From [Zimmermannella] alba NBRC 15616 (lineage in GTDB: Bacteria; Actinomycetota; Actinomycetes; Actinomycetales; Microbacteriaceae): a stretch of 64,000 nt of DNA. Of the stretch, positions 1-8,908 are shown one piece after another (position 1 is the stretch's first letter; each line of letters begins with the position of its first letter). Location of the stretch: assembly GCF_001570905.1 (NCBI RefSeq), contig NZ_BCSO01000003.1:62001-126000 (forward strand), written 5' to 3'. The notes below the pieces were generated by a model, which was given only the letters and a program-made list of their open reading frames with translations, searched no databases and had not been told where the DNA came from. The translations under genes and the position numbers were made by a program.

Positions 1-63
1 ATCCCGCAATCCGACCCGAGCGACGAAACCGGATACATCCCCCGGATCGGAGGCCAGCGATGA
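1..63 (+). CDS. C-terminal end of an upstream gene (possibly fhaA)
   Basis: The first frame is open from base 1 and ends at a TGA at 61-63, giving the last 20 residues (ending GGQR). The stop overlaps the ATG of fhaB at 60, so the two genes are translationally coupled. In related actinobacteria the gene before fhaB is fhaA, a DUF3662/FHA protein. That assignment rests on gene order alone, because the 20 visible residues show no FHA motif. Confidence 0.5.
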   Translation: MPQSDPSDETGYIPRIGGQR

Positions 64-749
64 CCGGTGAACTCACACTCTTCGTACTACGCCTGGGCTT
101 TCTCGCCTTCCTGTGGGTGTTCGTCTTCTCGATCATCTACTCGCTGCGCTCGGACCTCTTCGGCAAGCGTTCCGACGAATATCAGCGCACGCTCGAGCAG
201 TCGCGTCAGCAGACCTTCGGCGCAGCCGTGAACGACGCGGGCGCCCCGGTCACGATGGGCGTCGCAGCGGGAGCCGCAGGAGCAGGAGCAGGCGCAGCCG
301 CGAGCGCCGGTGCCGCCCACAGCACCCCCGCTCGCCCCGCCATGCCTGCCCCGACCCCGGTCAAGCACGCGGACGACGCCCCCACCGAACACGTCACCGC
401 CCCAAGCAGCTCGAGCAGCACCAGCGGCCCGACGACCGACGAGCTCCGCGCCGCATCCCGCGCCACCCGCCTCATCATCACCTCCGGCCCACGCAAGGGC
501 ACTGAAGTCGCCCTCGGCGCGATTCCCGTCACGATCGGCCGCCACCCGGATTCTGACCTCGTCATCCAGGACGACTACTCCTCGACGCACCACGCCCGCC
601 TCGTCCCGAACGGCGCCAGCTGGCTGCTGGAAGACCTCTCCTCCACCAACGGCACCTACGTGAACGGTCACCGCCTCAGCCACTCCTCGCCCCTTGCCCC
701 CGGCGTTCCCGTCCGCATCGGAACGACCACCTTCGAGCTGCGCCAATGA
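60..749 (+). CDS. fhaB: FHA-domain membrane protein FhaB (FipA)
   Basis: The 229-residue protein has an N-terminal membrane segment (about residues 6-28), a long Ala/Pro/Ser-rich linker and a C-terminal FHA domain from about residue 140. The FHA hallmarks are visible: GRHPDSDL, then SSTHHARL and SSTNGTYVNG. FHA domains bind phosphothreonine. In mycobacteria FhaB/FipA is phosphorylated by the kinases of this cluster and helps link them to cell division and peptidoglycan synthesis. The gene overlaps its neighbours at both ends (ATGA-type junctions at 60 and 746), so it belongs to one operon with pstP, rodA, pbpA and pknA. The linker, about 110 residues, is long for the family. The family assignment is secure; the partner proteins are inferred from context. 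Confidence 0.93.
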   Translation: MTGELTLFVLRLGFLAFLWVFVFSIIYSLRSDLFGKRSDEYQRTLEQSRQQTFGAAVNDAGAPVTMGVAAGAAGAGAGAAASAGAAHSTPARPAMPAPTPVKHADDAPTEHVTAPSSSSSTSGPTTDELRAASRATRLIITSGPRKGTEVALGAIPVTIGRHPDSDLVIQDDYSSTHHARLVPNGASWLLEDLSSTNGTYVNGHRLSHSSPLAPGVPVRIGTTTFELRQ

Positions 750-2002
750 CCCTCATCGTCAGCCGCGCGGGTGCTGTCTCGCACGTGGGCCGAGTCCGGT
801 CGAACAACCAGGACTCCGGCTTCATTGGCGAGCACCTGTACCTCGTTGCTGACGGCATGGGTGGTCACGCGGGCGGTGACGTCGCGAGCGCGATCGCCGC
901 GAAGCACTTCGCCGAGCATGACGCCCCCTTCGACACGGTCGAGGATGCCGAACAGCGCCTCAAGGAGATCATCGTCGAGGCGAACACGGCCCTCGTCGAG
1001 ACCGTCGCCGAGCACTCCGAACTCCGCGGCATGGGCACGACCGCGAGCCTCATCACCCTCGTCGGCGGCGAGAAGCTCGTCATCGGCCACATCGGCGACT
1101 CCCGCATCTACCGCCTCCACAACGGCCAGATGACGCAGGAGACGAAGGACCACACCTTCGTCCAGAAGCTCGTCGACGCTGGCCGCATCACCCCCGCCGA
1201 AGCCGAAGTTCACCCGCGCCGCTCGGTCCTTATGAAGGTGCTCGGTGATGTGGAAACGAAGCCGGATGCCGACACCTACGTCTACGACGCGATCGAAGGC
1301 GACCGCTGGCTCCTGTGCTCCGACGGCCTCTCGAGCTACGTCAACGAGGACGACATCCACACCGCCCTCGCGCACGGCGGCGAATCCTCCCGCGAAATCT
1401 GTGACGACCTCGTGCAGCTTGCGCTCGACAACGGCGCCCCGGACAACGTCACGGTCGTCGTCCTCGAGATCGGCACCCACCCGCTCGAGCCGCTCGCAAC
1501 AAAGCTCGTCGGTTCGGCCGCCAACGAGGTGCACTTCGGACGCCGTCAGCCTTCGCGCCGCCGCGGCCGCAGCATGTCGTCCATGCTCGACCCGCTGCGC
1601 AAGGTCGTCCCGACGCGTCCCGAAAACGAAGAGTATGTGCCGCCGAGCGACGCGTTCCTCGAGCAGCTCATCCGCGAAGAGAAGCGCCGCAAGAAGATCC
1701 GCATCCTCTCCTGGTTCGCCGCGATCCTCATGATCTGCATCGCCGTGTTCGGTGCGGGTGCCCTGGCCTACTCGTGGACGCAGCAGCAGTACTTCGTCGG
1801 CGAATCCAACGGCCACGTCGCCATCTACCAGGGTGTGCAGCAGAGTGTCGGACCGGTCGAGCTGCACCACCTCGTCGAAGAGACCGACATTGTTGTGGAA
1901 GACCTCTCCGTCTACCAGCAGCAGCAAGTCGAGCAGACCATCAACACCGGTACCCTCGAAGATGCGCACCAGCTCGTGAATCGACTGCGGGAGGCACATT
2001 GA
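746..2002 (+). CDS. pstP: PP2C-family Ser/Thr phosphatase PstP
   Basis: This 418-residue protein has an N-terminal cytoplasmic PP2C/PPM catalytic domain (about residues 1-240). Metal-binding motifs are visible: the aspartate in VADGMGGHAGGD near residue 35, HIGDSRIYRL, and the late DNVTVVVLEI. A basic juxtamembrane linker follows, then one membrane helix near residues 315-337 and a short extracellular tail of about 80 residues. It is the only phosphatase in the operon and should reverse phosphorylation by PknA and PknB and of FhaB. The start overlaps the fhaB stop, and its own stop overlaps the TTG start of rodA, so translation is coupled on both sides. Confidence 0.95.
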   Translation: MTLIVSRAGAVSHVGRVRSNNQDSGFIGEHLYLVADGMGGHAGGDVASAIAAKHFAEHDAPFDTVEDAEQRLKEIIVEANTALVETVAEHSELRGMGTTASLITLVGGEKLVIGHIGDSRIYRLHNGQMTQETKDHTFVQKLVDAGRITPAEAEVHPRRSVLMKVLGDVETKPDADTYVYDAIEGDRWLLCSDGLSSYVNEDDIHTALAHGGESSREICDDLVQLALDNGAPDNVTVVVLEIGTHPLEPLATKLVGSAANEVHFGRRQPSRRRGRSMSSMLDPLRKVVPTRPENEEYVPPSDAFLEQLIREEKRRKKIRILSWFAAILMICIAVFGAGALAYSWTQQQYFVGESNGHVAIYQGVQQSVGPVELHHLVEETDIVVEDLSVYQQQQVEQTINTGTLEDAHQLVNRLREAH

Positions 2003-3387
2003 CGGCAACCGCCAACTCGTCCTCGCCGCGTGTCACGGTGCCCGGCGCGAAGCCCCGCTCGACGCAGGGGCTGCGCAACATGGAGCTCATCCTCCTCATC
2101 TTCGCGGTCGGCATCGTCTTCGCCGCGATCCTGCTCGTGCAGCTCGGCGTCACCGGCACCTTCGAGACGAACGTCCTCACACTCACCGCAATCGTCGCGG
2201 CGCTCGTCGTCGGCGTGCACATTGTGCTGCGCTTCCGCGCCCCGCAGGCTGACCCGTTCATCCTGCCGATCGCAACCGTGCTCAACGGCCTCGGCATCGC
2301 GCTGATTTATCGCCTCGACCTCGCCGACCCCGAGAACGCGGGCGTGTTCTTCACCCAGTCGACCGGCCAGATCATCCTCACCGGCCTCGGCGTGTTCGCG
2401 GCGATCGTGACGCTGTTGTTCCTCAAGAACCACCGCATCCTGCTGCGCTACACCTACACCTTCATGGTCGCGGCGATCGTACTGCTCTTGCTTCCTCTCG
2501 TTCCGTTCCTCTCGGTGGAGGCGAACGCGAAGGTGTGGATCTCGGTTGCTGGCTTCTCGTTCCAGCCCGGCGAGATCGCGAAGATCTGCCTTGCCATCTT
2601 CTTCGCCGGCTACCTCGTGACCGCCCGCGAAAAGCTCGGCACGGTTGGCCCGAGCGTGCTCGGGATCCGTTTCCCCCGCATGAAGGACCTCGGCCCGATC
2701 CTCTTCGTCTGGGCTGCGTGCATGGGCGTGCTCGTCTTCCAGCGCGACCTCGGCACCTCGCTCCTGTACTTCGGCCTCTTCCTCGTGATGATGTACGTCG
2801 CCACCTCCCGCATCTCGTGGGTGATCGTCGGCGGTGGCCTCTTCATTGCCGGTGGCCTCATCGCCGCAAACACCCTCGAGTACGTGCACTTCCGTGTCGC
2901 CGCGTGGCTCGACCCGTTCTCGCAGGAGATGTACGAGGCCAGCGGCGGCAGCTACCAGCTCGTGCAGGGTCTCTTCGGTTTCGCGAACGGTGGCCTCCTC
3001 GGTCAGGGTCTTGGCCAGGGCCGCCCCGACATCACGCCGCTCGCCTCGAGTGACTTCATCCTCGCCGCGCTCGGTGAAGAGCTCGGCCTCTCGGGCCTGT
3101 TCGTGATCCTCTCGCTCTACCTCATCCTGGTTGCGCGCGGCTTCCGCATCGGCCACCAGGGCATCGACAACTTCGGTCGCCTCCTCGCGACGGGTCTCAG
3201 CTTCGCGATCGCGCTGCAGGTGTTCGTCGTCGCCGGCGGCGTGCTGCGCGTCATCCCGCTCACGGGCCTCACGATGCCGTTCATGGCGGCAGGTGGTTCG
3301 AGCCTGCTCGCGAACTGGATTATCGTCGCGATCCTTTTGCGCCTGAGCGATACCGTCCGTACCCAACCGAAGGAGGTGGAGGCGTGA
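1999..3387 (+). CDS. rodA: RodA/FtsW-family peptidoglycan glycosyltransferase (SEDS protein)
   Basis: This integral membrane protein of 462 residues has about ten hydrophobic segments and SEDS-family motifs, including EELGLSG near residue 360 and PFMAAGGSS near residue 427. SEDS proteins polymerise lipid II glycan strands and work with a class B penicillin-binding protein, here the adjacent pbpA. I chose the TTG at 1999 as the start. It has a good ribosome site (GGGAGG ending 5 bases upstream) and overlaps the pstP stop. The open frame extends upstream to 1774, but only through pstP. The stop overlaps the pbpA start by four bases. Confidence 0.95.
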   Translation: MTATANSSSPRVTVPGAKPRSTQGLRNMELILLIFAVGIVFAAILLVQLGVTGTFETNVLTLTAIVAALVVGVHIVLRFRAPQADPFILPIATVLNGLGIALIYRLDLADPENAGVFFTQSTGQIILTGLGVFAAIVTLLFLKNHRILLRYTYTFMVAAIVLLLLPLVPFLSVEANAKVWISVAGFSFQPGEIAKICLAIFFAGYLVTAREKLGTVGPSVLGIRFPRMKDLGPILFVWAACMGVLVFQRDLGTSLLYFGLFLVMMYVATSRISWVIVGGGLFIAGGLIAANTLEYVHFRVAAWLDPFSQEMYEASGGSYQLVQGLFGFANGGLLGQGLGQGRPDITPLASSDFILAALGEELGLSGLFVILSLYLILVARGFRIGHQGIDNFGRLLATGLSFAIALQVFVVAGGVLRVIPLTGLTMPFMAAGGSSLLANWIIVAILLRLSDTVRTQPKEVEA

Positions 3388-4841
3388 ACACACCCATCCG
3401 TCGCACCTCACTCGGTGTGCTGTTGATGTTCCTCTCGCTGTTTGTCGCGGCGACGATGGTGCAGGTTGTCCAGTTCGACGAGCTCCGCGAAGACCCGCAC
3501 AACACGCGCACGCTGTTGCAGTCGTACGAGACCGAGCGCGGCCCGATCCTCGTGAATGGTGAGCCAATCGCCTACTCGACGCCGGTGGACACCGAGTACA
3601 AGTACCAGCGCGTGTACGAACACGGTGAGCTGTATGCGAATCTCACCGGCTACTTCACGCACACGCAGGGCGCGACCGGGATGGAGTCGGCCATGAACGC
3701 CGAGCTCTCCGGTCAGTCCGACGCGCAATTCTTTGAGGGACTCACCGCCCTGTTCACCGGCAATAAGCCGGCGGGTGCTGCCGTCGAGCTCACGATCGAC
3801 CCGGATGTGCAGCAGAAGGCTTACGACGCCCTCGGCGATGTGCAGGGTTCGGTCGTCGCCATGGACCCGCGCACCGGCCAAGTCATCGCGATGGTGTCGA
3901 AGCCGAGCTATGACCCCAACGAGCTCGTCGTCCCGAGCACGCAGGAAGTGCTCGACAAGTACACGGAGCTCCTCGAGGACGACTCGCAGCCACTCTTCAA
4001 CCGCGCCATCGGGGGCAACCTCCAGCACCCGGGCTCCTCGTTCAAGGTGGTTGTCGCCACGGCAGCCCTCGAAAACGGGCTCATCAAGGCGGATACGCCG
4101 CTCCCGAACCCGCCGAAGTACACGCTTCCCGGCACCAGCTCGATCGTCTACAACCCGGTCCACGGCCAGAAGTGTGGCGACGGTGAGACGACGAACCTCA
4201 AGATCGCGCTGCAGTATTCGTGCAACATCCCCTTCGCTGACCTCGCCATCCAGCTCGGCGCCGACAAAATTCGTGCCCAGGCCGAAAAGTTTGGTTTCAA
4301 TAAGCCGCTCGAGATTCCGCTCGATGTGACGCCGTCCGTCTACCCGACTGAGGCGATGGACCAGGCGCAGGTGGGTCTCACCGGCTTCGGCCAATTCGAC
4401 GTGCGTGTCTCGCCGCTGCAGATGGCGATGGTGTCGGCGGCGATCGAAAACGGCGGCGTGCTCATGAAGCCGCAGCTCGTGAACCAGGTGGTCTCAGCTG
4501 ACCTCAACCAGCTGCAGGGCCCGCAGGTGTCCGAGTACGGCCGCGTCATGAGCGAAGAGACCGCCAAGACGATGAATGAGCTCCTCCTGTACTCGGTCAG
4601 CAACGGTGTCGCTGGCAGTGCCAGAATTGACGGCATCGATGTCGGTGGTAAGACGGGTACGGCGGAGAACGGACCAGATGAACCCCACACGCTGTGGTTC
4701 ACAGGCTATGCAGCTAGTGGCAACACGCACGTTGCCGTTGCGGTCATGGTCGAAAAGGGTGGCGGAGTCGATTCTGCTTCCCAGGATGTCCTGGCAGCTA
4801 CGATCGGCCAGCAAGTGTTGAAGGCGGTGCTTGAGCAGTGA
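3384..4841 (+). CDS. pbpA: Class B penicillin-binding protein PbpA (transpeptidase)
   Basis: The 485-residue protein has an N-terminal membrane anchor (about residues 8-28), a dimerisation region and a C-terminal transpeptidase domain. All three active-site motifs are present: SSFK near residue 219 (catalytic serine), SCN near 279 and KTGT near 423. It should cross-link peptidoglycan stems in the periplasmic space alongside RodA, and is a beta-lactam target. The length matches mycobacterial PbpA (about 490) rather than the longer FtsI. It overlaps both rodA (GTGA at 3384) and pknA (GTGA at 4838), as expected in one tightly coupled operon. Confidence 0.95.
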   Translation: MNTPIRRTSLGVLLMFLSLFVAATMVQVVQFDELREDPHNTRTLLQSYETERGPILVNGEPIAYSTPVDTEYKYQRVYEHGELYANLTGYFTHTQGATGMESAMNAELSGQSDAQFFEGLTALFTGNKPAGAAVELTIDPDVQQKAYDALGDVQGSVVAMDPRTGQVIAMVSKPSYDPNELVVPSTQEVLDKYTELLEDDSQPLFNRAIGGNLQHPGSSFKVVVATAALENGLIKADTPLPNPPKYTLPGTSSIVYNPVHGQKCGDGETTNLKIALQYSCNIPFADLAIQLGADKIRAQAEKFGFNKPLEIPLDVTPSVYPTEAMDQAQVGLTGFGQFDVRVSPLQMAMVSAAIENGGVLMKPQLVNQVVSADLNQLQGPQVSEYGRVMSEETAKTMNELLLYSVSNGVAGSARIDGIDVGGKTGTAENGPDEPHTLWFTGYAASGNTHVAVAVMVEKGGGVDSASQDVLAATIGQQVLKAVLEQ

Positions 4842-6619
4842 GACCAGCCCCCGGTGTGTCGTTTGGCGATCGGTACAAACTGTCGTCCCGGATCGCGATT
4901 GGCGGTATGGGCGAGGTGTGGCAGGCGACCGACCTCGTGATCGGTCGTACCGTCGCCATAAAGATCCTCAAGGACGAGTACATGGGCGACCCAGGCTTCC
5001 TTGAGCGCTTCCGCGCCGAGGCCCGCCACGCAGCACTCGTGAACCACGAGGGCATCGCAAACGTCTACGACTACGGCGAAGAGAACGGCTCCGCCTACCT
5101 CGTCATGGAGCTCGTCCCGGGCGAGGCGCTCTCGACGATCCTTGAACGCGAGCGCGTCCTCCCGGCAGATCAGGTCATGGACATCGTCGCCCAGACAGCA
5201 TCCGCCCTCCATGCCGCCCACAAGGCGGGCCTTGTCCACCGCGACATCAAGCCCGGCAACCTTCTCATCACGCCCGACCGGCGCGTGAAGATCACCGACT
5301 TCGGCATTGCCCGCATTGCCGACCAGGTGCCGCTCACCGCGACCGGCCAGGTGATGGGCACCGTCCAGTACCTTTCGCCCGAGCAGGCTTCGGGTCACGC
5401 GGCAACGCCCGCGACGGATATCTACTCGCTCGGCATCGTCGCCTACGAGTGTCTGGCGGGACGTCGTCCCTTCACGGGCGAATCGCAGGTCGCGATCGCG
5501 ATGGCCCACATCAACGACAATCCCCCGGCCCTCCCGGTCACGGTCCCGGAGCCGGTGCGCAACCTCGTCCTTTCGGCCCTGTCGAAGAAGCCCGGCGACC
5601 GCCCCGAGACGGCCGACGCCTTCGGTCGTGCCGCTGCCGCCCTCCGCGACGGCAACGTGCAGCGCGCCGCGAACATCGTCCCCGCCGTGCTCGGTGCGAG
5701 CGGCAAGGTAAACCAGACCCTTCCCATGGAGCGCACGCGGATGATGCGTGCCGCGCAGGGTGACGACGGCGAACCCACGACCGTGCTTGGCCAGGGTGCT
5801 GACGGCTACTTCCAGGAAGAGACCCAGCAGTACGGTTCCGGCTCGCTCCTCAGCGAACACACGCAGGAGCACAGCCGACGCAACGCTCTCGCGACGCAGC
5901 AGCCCGAGAAGACGCCCGTGTGGCGCTGGCTGCTCATCGGTGCCATCCTCCTCTTTGCGATCGCGCTCGCCTTCCTCGCCTTCGCGGTGCTCTCGAGCAA
6001 GGACGACCCGAATGCGAGTGCGACGCCGAGTGCGACCGTCAGTGCCGCCGCGCCCACACCAGAAGCTGCTGCCACGACCCCGGCCCAGCCCTCCACCGTC
6101 TCGGTCAAGGCCGCCGACTATGTCGGGCTCAACTACGACGTCGCCGCCGCGAAGCTCCAGGACCTCGGCCTCACTGCAGTCCGTGTCGACGGTTCGCCTG
6201 CGATGAAGAAGGAGCAGGTCGGACAGGTTGCCTCGGTGAATCCGACCGGCAACCTCGAGCCGGGCGCGCAGGTGGAGCTCACCGTCTACACGCAGACGCA
6301 GGATCCACCCGCCCCCGCAACCGGCCCGAACATTGCAGTCAACGACGCAAAGAGCGCGACCATGTCGTGGGATCCGTACACGCAGTGCCCGGCCGGGATG
6401 ACGGTCGACTACTACGAGGTCACCGTCAACGGTGCGAAGGCCAACGAGACGGAGGTCCACGGCACGAACGTGGAACTCAAGCTGGACAAGGGCGTCACGC
6501 AGGTGAGCGCCTCCTACCGCGCAGTGTGTGGTGGCACCGCCAGCCCTGACTCGCCCACCTCGAATGTTGAGGTGACGAGCTCGTCAAACTCCGGCTCCGG
6601 CAACAACGGCAAGCCGTAA
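4838..6619 (+). CDS. pknA: Transmembrane Ser/Thr kinase PknA, with one PASTA and an extra C-terminal domain
   Basis: The kinase domain (about residues 10-275) carries the ATP lysine in VAIKIL (K42), the catalytic loop HRDIKPGN (D near 136) and the DFG motif near 154. The glycine loop reads IAIGGMGEV, lacking the first glycine, as in mycobacterial PknA. A membrane helix follows at about 362-386. Outside the membrane come one PASTA-like repeat (about 425-490) and a beta-rich domain of about 90 residues with two cysteines that resembles a fibronectin type III fold. Mycobacterial PknA has no PASTA, so this architecture is enlarged. The GTG start overlaps the pbpA stop. Order and glycine loop support PknA rather than PknB. 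Confidence 0.9.
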   Translation: MRPAPGVSFGDRYKLSSRIAIGGMGEVWQATDLVIGRTVAIKILKDEYMGDPGFLERFRAEARHAALVNHEGIANVYDYGEENGSAYLVMELVPGEALSTILERERVLPADQVMDIVAQTASALHAAHKAGLVHRDIKPGNLLITPDRRVKITDFGIARIADQVPLTATGQVMGTVQYLSPEQASGHAATPATDIYSLGIVAYECLAGRRPFTGESQVAIAMAHINDNPPALPVTVPEPVRNLVLSALSKKPGDRPETADAFGRAAAALRDGNVQRAANIVPAVLGASGKVNQTLPMERTRMMRAAQGDDGEPTTVLGQGADGYFQEETQQYGSGSLLSEHTQEHSRRNALATQQPEKTPVWRWLLIGAILLFAIALAFLAFAVLSSKDDPNASATPSATVSAAAPTPEAAATTPAQPSTVSVKAADYVGLNYDVAAAKLQDLGLTAVRVDGSPAMKKEQVGQVASVNPTGNLEPGAQVELTVYTQTQDPPAPATGPNIAVNDAKSATMSWDPYTQCPAGMTVDYYEVTVNGAKANETEVHGTNVELKLDKGVTQVSASYRAVCGGTASPDSPTSNVEVTSSSNSGSGNNGKP

Positions 6620-6647
6620 CGCTGTATTTCGATTCGATGACATCCCT

Positions 6648-6677
6648 CCCTCGAGGGGCGGATTCGAGCACTCGAAT
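6648..6677. promoter_or_regulatory. Two short palindromes before pknB
   Basis: Between pknA and pknB (140 bases) lie CCCTCGAGGG at 6648-6657 and the perfect palindrome ATTCGAG-CA-CTCGAAT at 6662-6677. They may be an operator or a weak hairpin. They imply that pknB can be transcribed or regulated separately from the upstream operon. No regulator is known. Confidence 0.3.
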
Positions 6678-6759
6678 AGCCGATTGGATGTGGGCGGCGG
6701 GTATTCTGAGCTGATGTCTCGCCCCCGTGGCGAATGAATCTGTTGGAAGGAGCGCCGAG

Positions 6760-8535
6760 GTGCAGCCAGGTGACCGCACGCTCGCTGATCGCTACGAGAT
6801 CGGACGTCGAATCGGCCGAGGAGGCATGGCTGAGGTCTACCTCGGTCAGGACACTCGCCTCGGACGTCAGATCGCCGTCAAGCTCCTGAACACGCAGCTC
6901 GCGGGGGAGCCGAGCTTCCGACAGCGCTTCCGCGCCGAAGCACAGGCTGCTGCGCGCATGACGCATCCGACGATCGTGCGTGTGTTTGACGCCGGCGAAG
7001 ACACCTTCCTCCGCCCCGACGGACACGAACTCATCGTCCCGTACATCGTCATGGAGTACGTCCCCGGCCAGCAGCTGCGCGACATCATTGCCGAGGGTCC
7101 GCTGCCTGCCAACAAGGTCGAGAAGTACATGTCGGGGCTGCTCACAGCACTCGAGTACTCGCACCGTGCGGGCGTCGTCCACCGCGACATCAAGCCCGGC
7201 AACGTCATGGTGACCCCGGACGATGAGATCAAGGTCATGGACTTTGGTATCGCCCGCGCCATCTCCGACACGGCTGGCACGATCGCCCAGACCACCGCCA
7301 TCCTCGGCACCGCCTCCTACTTCTCGCCCGAGCAGGCGCGCGGTGAGCAGGTGGATGGTCGCTCCGACCTCTACTCGGCCGGCATCGTCCTCTACGAGAT
7401 GCTCACGGGCCGCGTCCCCTTCCAGGGCGACTCGGCGGTTGCCGTCGCCTACCAGCACGTCACCGAGGTGCCGGTGAAGCCGAGCGAGATCAACCCGAAC
7501 GTGTCGCCGGCGATGGATGCCGTGGTGATGAAGGCCCTCGCGAAGAACCGCGACGATCGTTTCCAGAGCGCATCCGAGTTCCGTCGCGTGCTCGAGGATG
7601 CTGCCCGCGGCATCGTCCCGGCCTTTGCCGACGAGCTCGAGCGGGATGCCGACAAGACCGAACTCTTCGGCGCCGCCCCGAGCTCGGTGAGCGCCACCGA
7701 AGCTGCCCTCAACACGCTGGTTGAGGAAGACGACCGCGGACCGCAGACCCGTCGCCGCCCGCCGGCCATGTGGTTGTGGGGCATCGGCCTTCTGCTGGTG
7801 GCCGTGGTTGCCGCGATCACGATCTGGGTCATCACGCTGCCGAACAGCCGCAACGAGCTCATCGAAGCGGGTGTGCAGGTGCCGGATGTCACGGGCCAGA
7901 CCTGGGAGGAAGCCGAAGCGACCCTCACCGGGCTTGGCCTCGTGCCGCAGCGCGAATCGGTGACCTCTGAGACGGCGCCGCCGAACACGGTGACCGAGAC
8001 GAAGCCTGGCGCTGGCCTCAATGTGCCGACGAACCAGGTCATCACGGTGCTCGTGTCGACTGGCCCGAAGGCGGTTGTCATGCCAACCCTGGTTGGGATG
8101 ACGGAACAGCGCGCCAAGGAGACGATTGAGGCGAACGGCCTCAAACTCGGCAGCGTGCGCAGCGAGGATTCACCAACGGTTCCGGAGGGGACGGTCATCT
8201 CGTCGGACCCGGAGGGCGAGTCGGAGATTGCACCGGGTTCGAGCGTGAACCTTGTGGTGTCGACCGGCAAGGTGACGCTGCCCGACCTGAAGGGTGTCCC
8301 GCTGGATGACGCGACCGCGCAGCTGCAGCAGCTTGGCCTCATCGCGATTGCGACCGAGGATGCCACATGCCCGGCTGCTGAAGGGTCGCCCGTGTCGTCG
8401 CAGTCGGTGGCGCCGGGAGAGGTTGCCCAGCGCTCACAGGTGACGCTGAACTACTGCACGAAGCCCGCCGAGACAACCACGCCGAGCCCAGCGCCGTCCG
8501 CCCCCGCCACTGCAGCCCCCACCGCGACGCCGTAG
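6760..8535 (+). CDS. pknB: Transmembrane Ser/Thr kinase PknB with three PASTA repeats
   Basis: The kinase domain shows a glycine loop RIGRGGMAEV, ATP lysine in IAVKLL (K41), HRDIKPGN (D143) and DFG (D161). A membrane helix at about residues 337-362 leads to three extracellular PASTA repeats (about 373-568) and a Thr/Pro/Ala-rich tail. PASTA repeats sense muropeptides or lipid II, and PknB controls peptidoglycan synthesis and division. I chose the GTG at 6760 because GAAGGAG lies 7 bases upstream; an in-frame GTG at 6727 would add 11 residues but has no ribosome site. A 140-base gap separates it from pknA. The gene ends the kinase cluster. No trpG/pabA homologue follows, unlike in mycobacteria. 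Confidence 0.95.
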   Translation: MQPGDRTLADRYEIGRRIGRGGMAEVYLGQDTRLGRQIAVKLLNTQLAGEPSFRQRFRAEAQAAARMTHPTIVRVFDAGEDTFLRPDGHELIVPYIVMEYVPGQQLRDIIAEGPLPANKVEKYMSGLLTALEYSHRAGVVHRDIKPGNVMVTPDDEIKVMDFGIARAISDTAGTIAQTTAILGTASYFSPEQARGEQVDGRSDLYSAGIVLYEMLTGRVPFQGDSAVAVAYQHVTEVPVKPSEINPNVSPAMDAVVMKALAKNRDDRFQSASEFRRVLEDAARGIVPAFADELERDADKTELFGAAPSSVSATEAALNTLVEEDDRGPQTRRRPPAMWLWGIGLLLVAVVAAITIWVITLPNSRNELIEAGVQVPDVTGQTWEEAEATLTGLGLVPQRESVTSETAPPNTVTETKPGAGLNVPTNQVITVLVSTGPKAVVMPTLVGMTEQRAKETIEANGLKLGSVRSEDSPTVPEGTVISSDPEGESEIAPGSSVNLVVSTGKVTLPDLKGVPLDDATAQLQQLGLIAIATEDATCPAAEGSPVSSQSVAPGEVAQRSQVTLNYCTKPAETTTPSPAPSAPATAAPTATP

Positions 8536-8581
8536 CCTCCTGCGCGCTTCCTGAGGCGCTGTCGGCCCGCATCCTCATCTG

Positions 8582-8636
8582 CCGACGGTTGCGTCAAATA
8601 CCGAGCACCGTCGTCGGTATTTGACGCGACCGTCGG
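8582..8636. repeat. Long near-perfect palindrome between convergent pknB and the sortase operon
   Basis: Arms of 23 bases (8582-8604 and 8614-8636) pair across a 9-base loop. The only departure is one position that would be a G-U wobble. The core is GCGTCAAATACCGA and its reverse complement. It sits between converging genes and may act as a bidirectional terminator, although the usual T run is short. It resembles other palindromes in the window, at 27696, 51900 and elsewhere. Confidence 0.75.
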
Positions 8637-8719
8637 TATGTCCGCGGAGGCAGTGCTCGATCAGCTCACCAATGAGGTGGTCGAGTGCCGGCGAAACCGG
8701 TGTATCGAGACCACCGGCC

Positions 8720-8908
8720 TCAGCTCAGGGGCAGAACCGCCGTCTTGGCGAGCGCGCCGACGGTGACATCCTGCGGCAGGAACATGAGGTCCGCCCACGG
8801 GAACACCCACGCGACGAGCACGATGATCGCGGTCACGATGAAGATGAGCGCAAAGAGCAGCTTCACAAACCAGGGTCCGGGCAGGGCCCGCCAAATCGCG
8901 CCGTACAT
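8720..8908 (-). CDS. Small conserved membrane protein downstream of sortase
   Basis: This 62-residue protein starts WRALPGPWFVK shortly after the initiator, has one strong hydrophobic helix (LLFALIFIVTAIIVLVAWVF) and ends in a short polar tail. Its ATG overlaps the sortase stop (TGATG), so it is co-translated with the sortase. A GTG one codon earlier (8911) is an alternative start. Small proteins of this type beside a sortase gene are common in Microbacteriaceae, but no function is known to me. It may be an accessory or assembly factor for the sortase; this is inference from context only. Confidence 0.75.
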   Translation of the reverse strand: MYGAIWRALPGPWFVKLLFALIFIVTAIIVLVAWVFPWADLMFLPQDVTVGALAKTAVLPLS

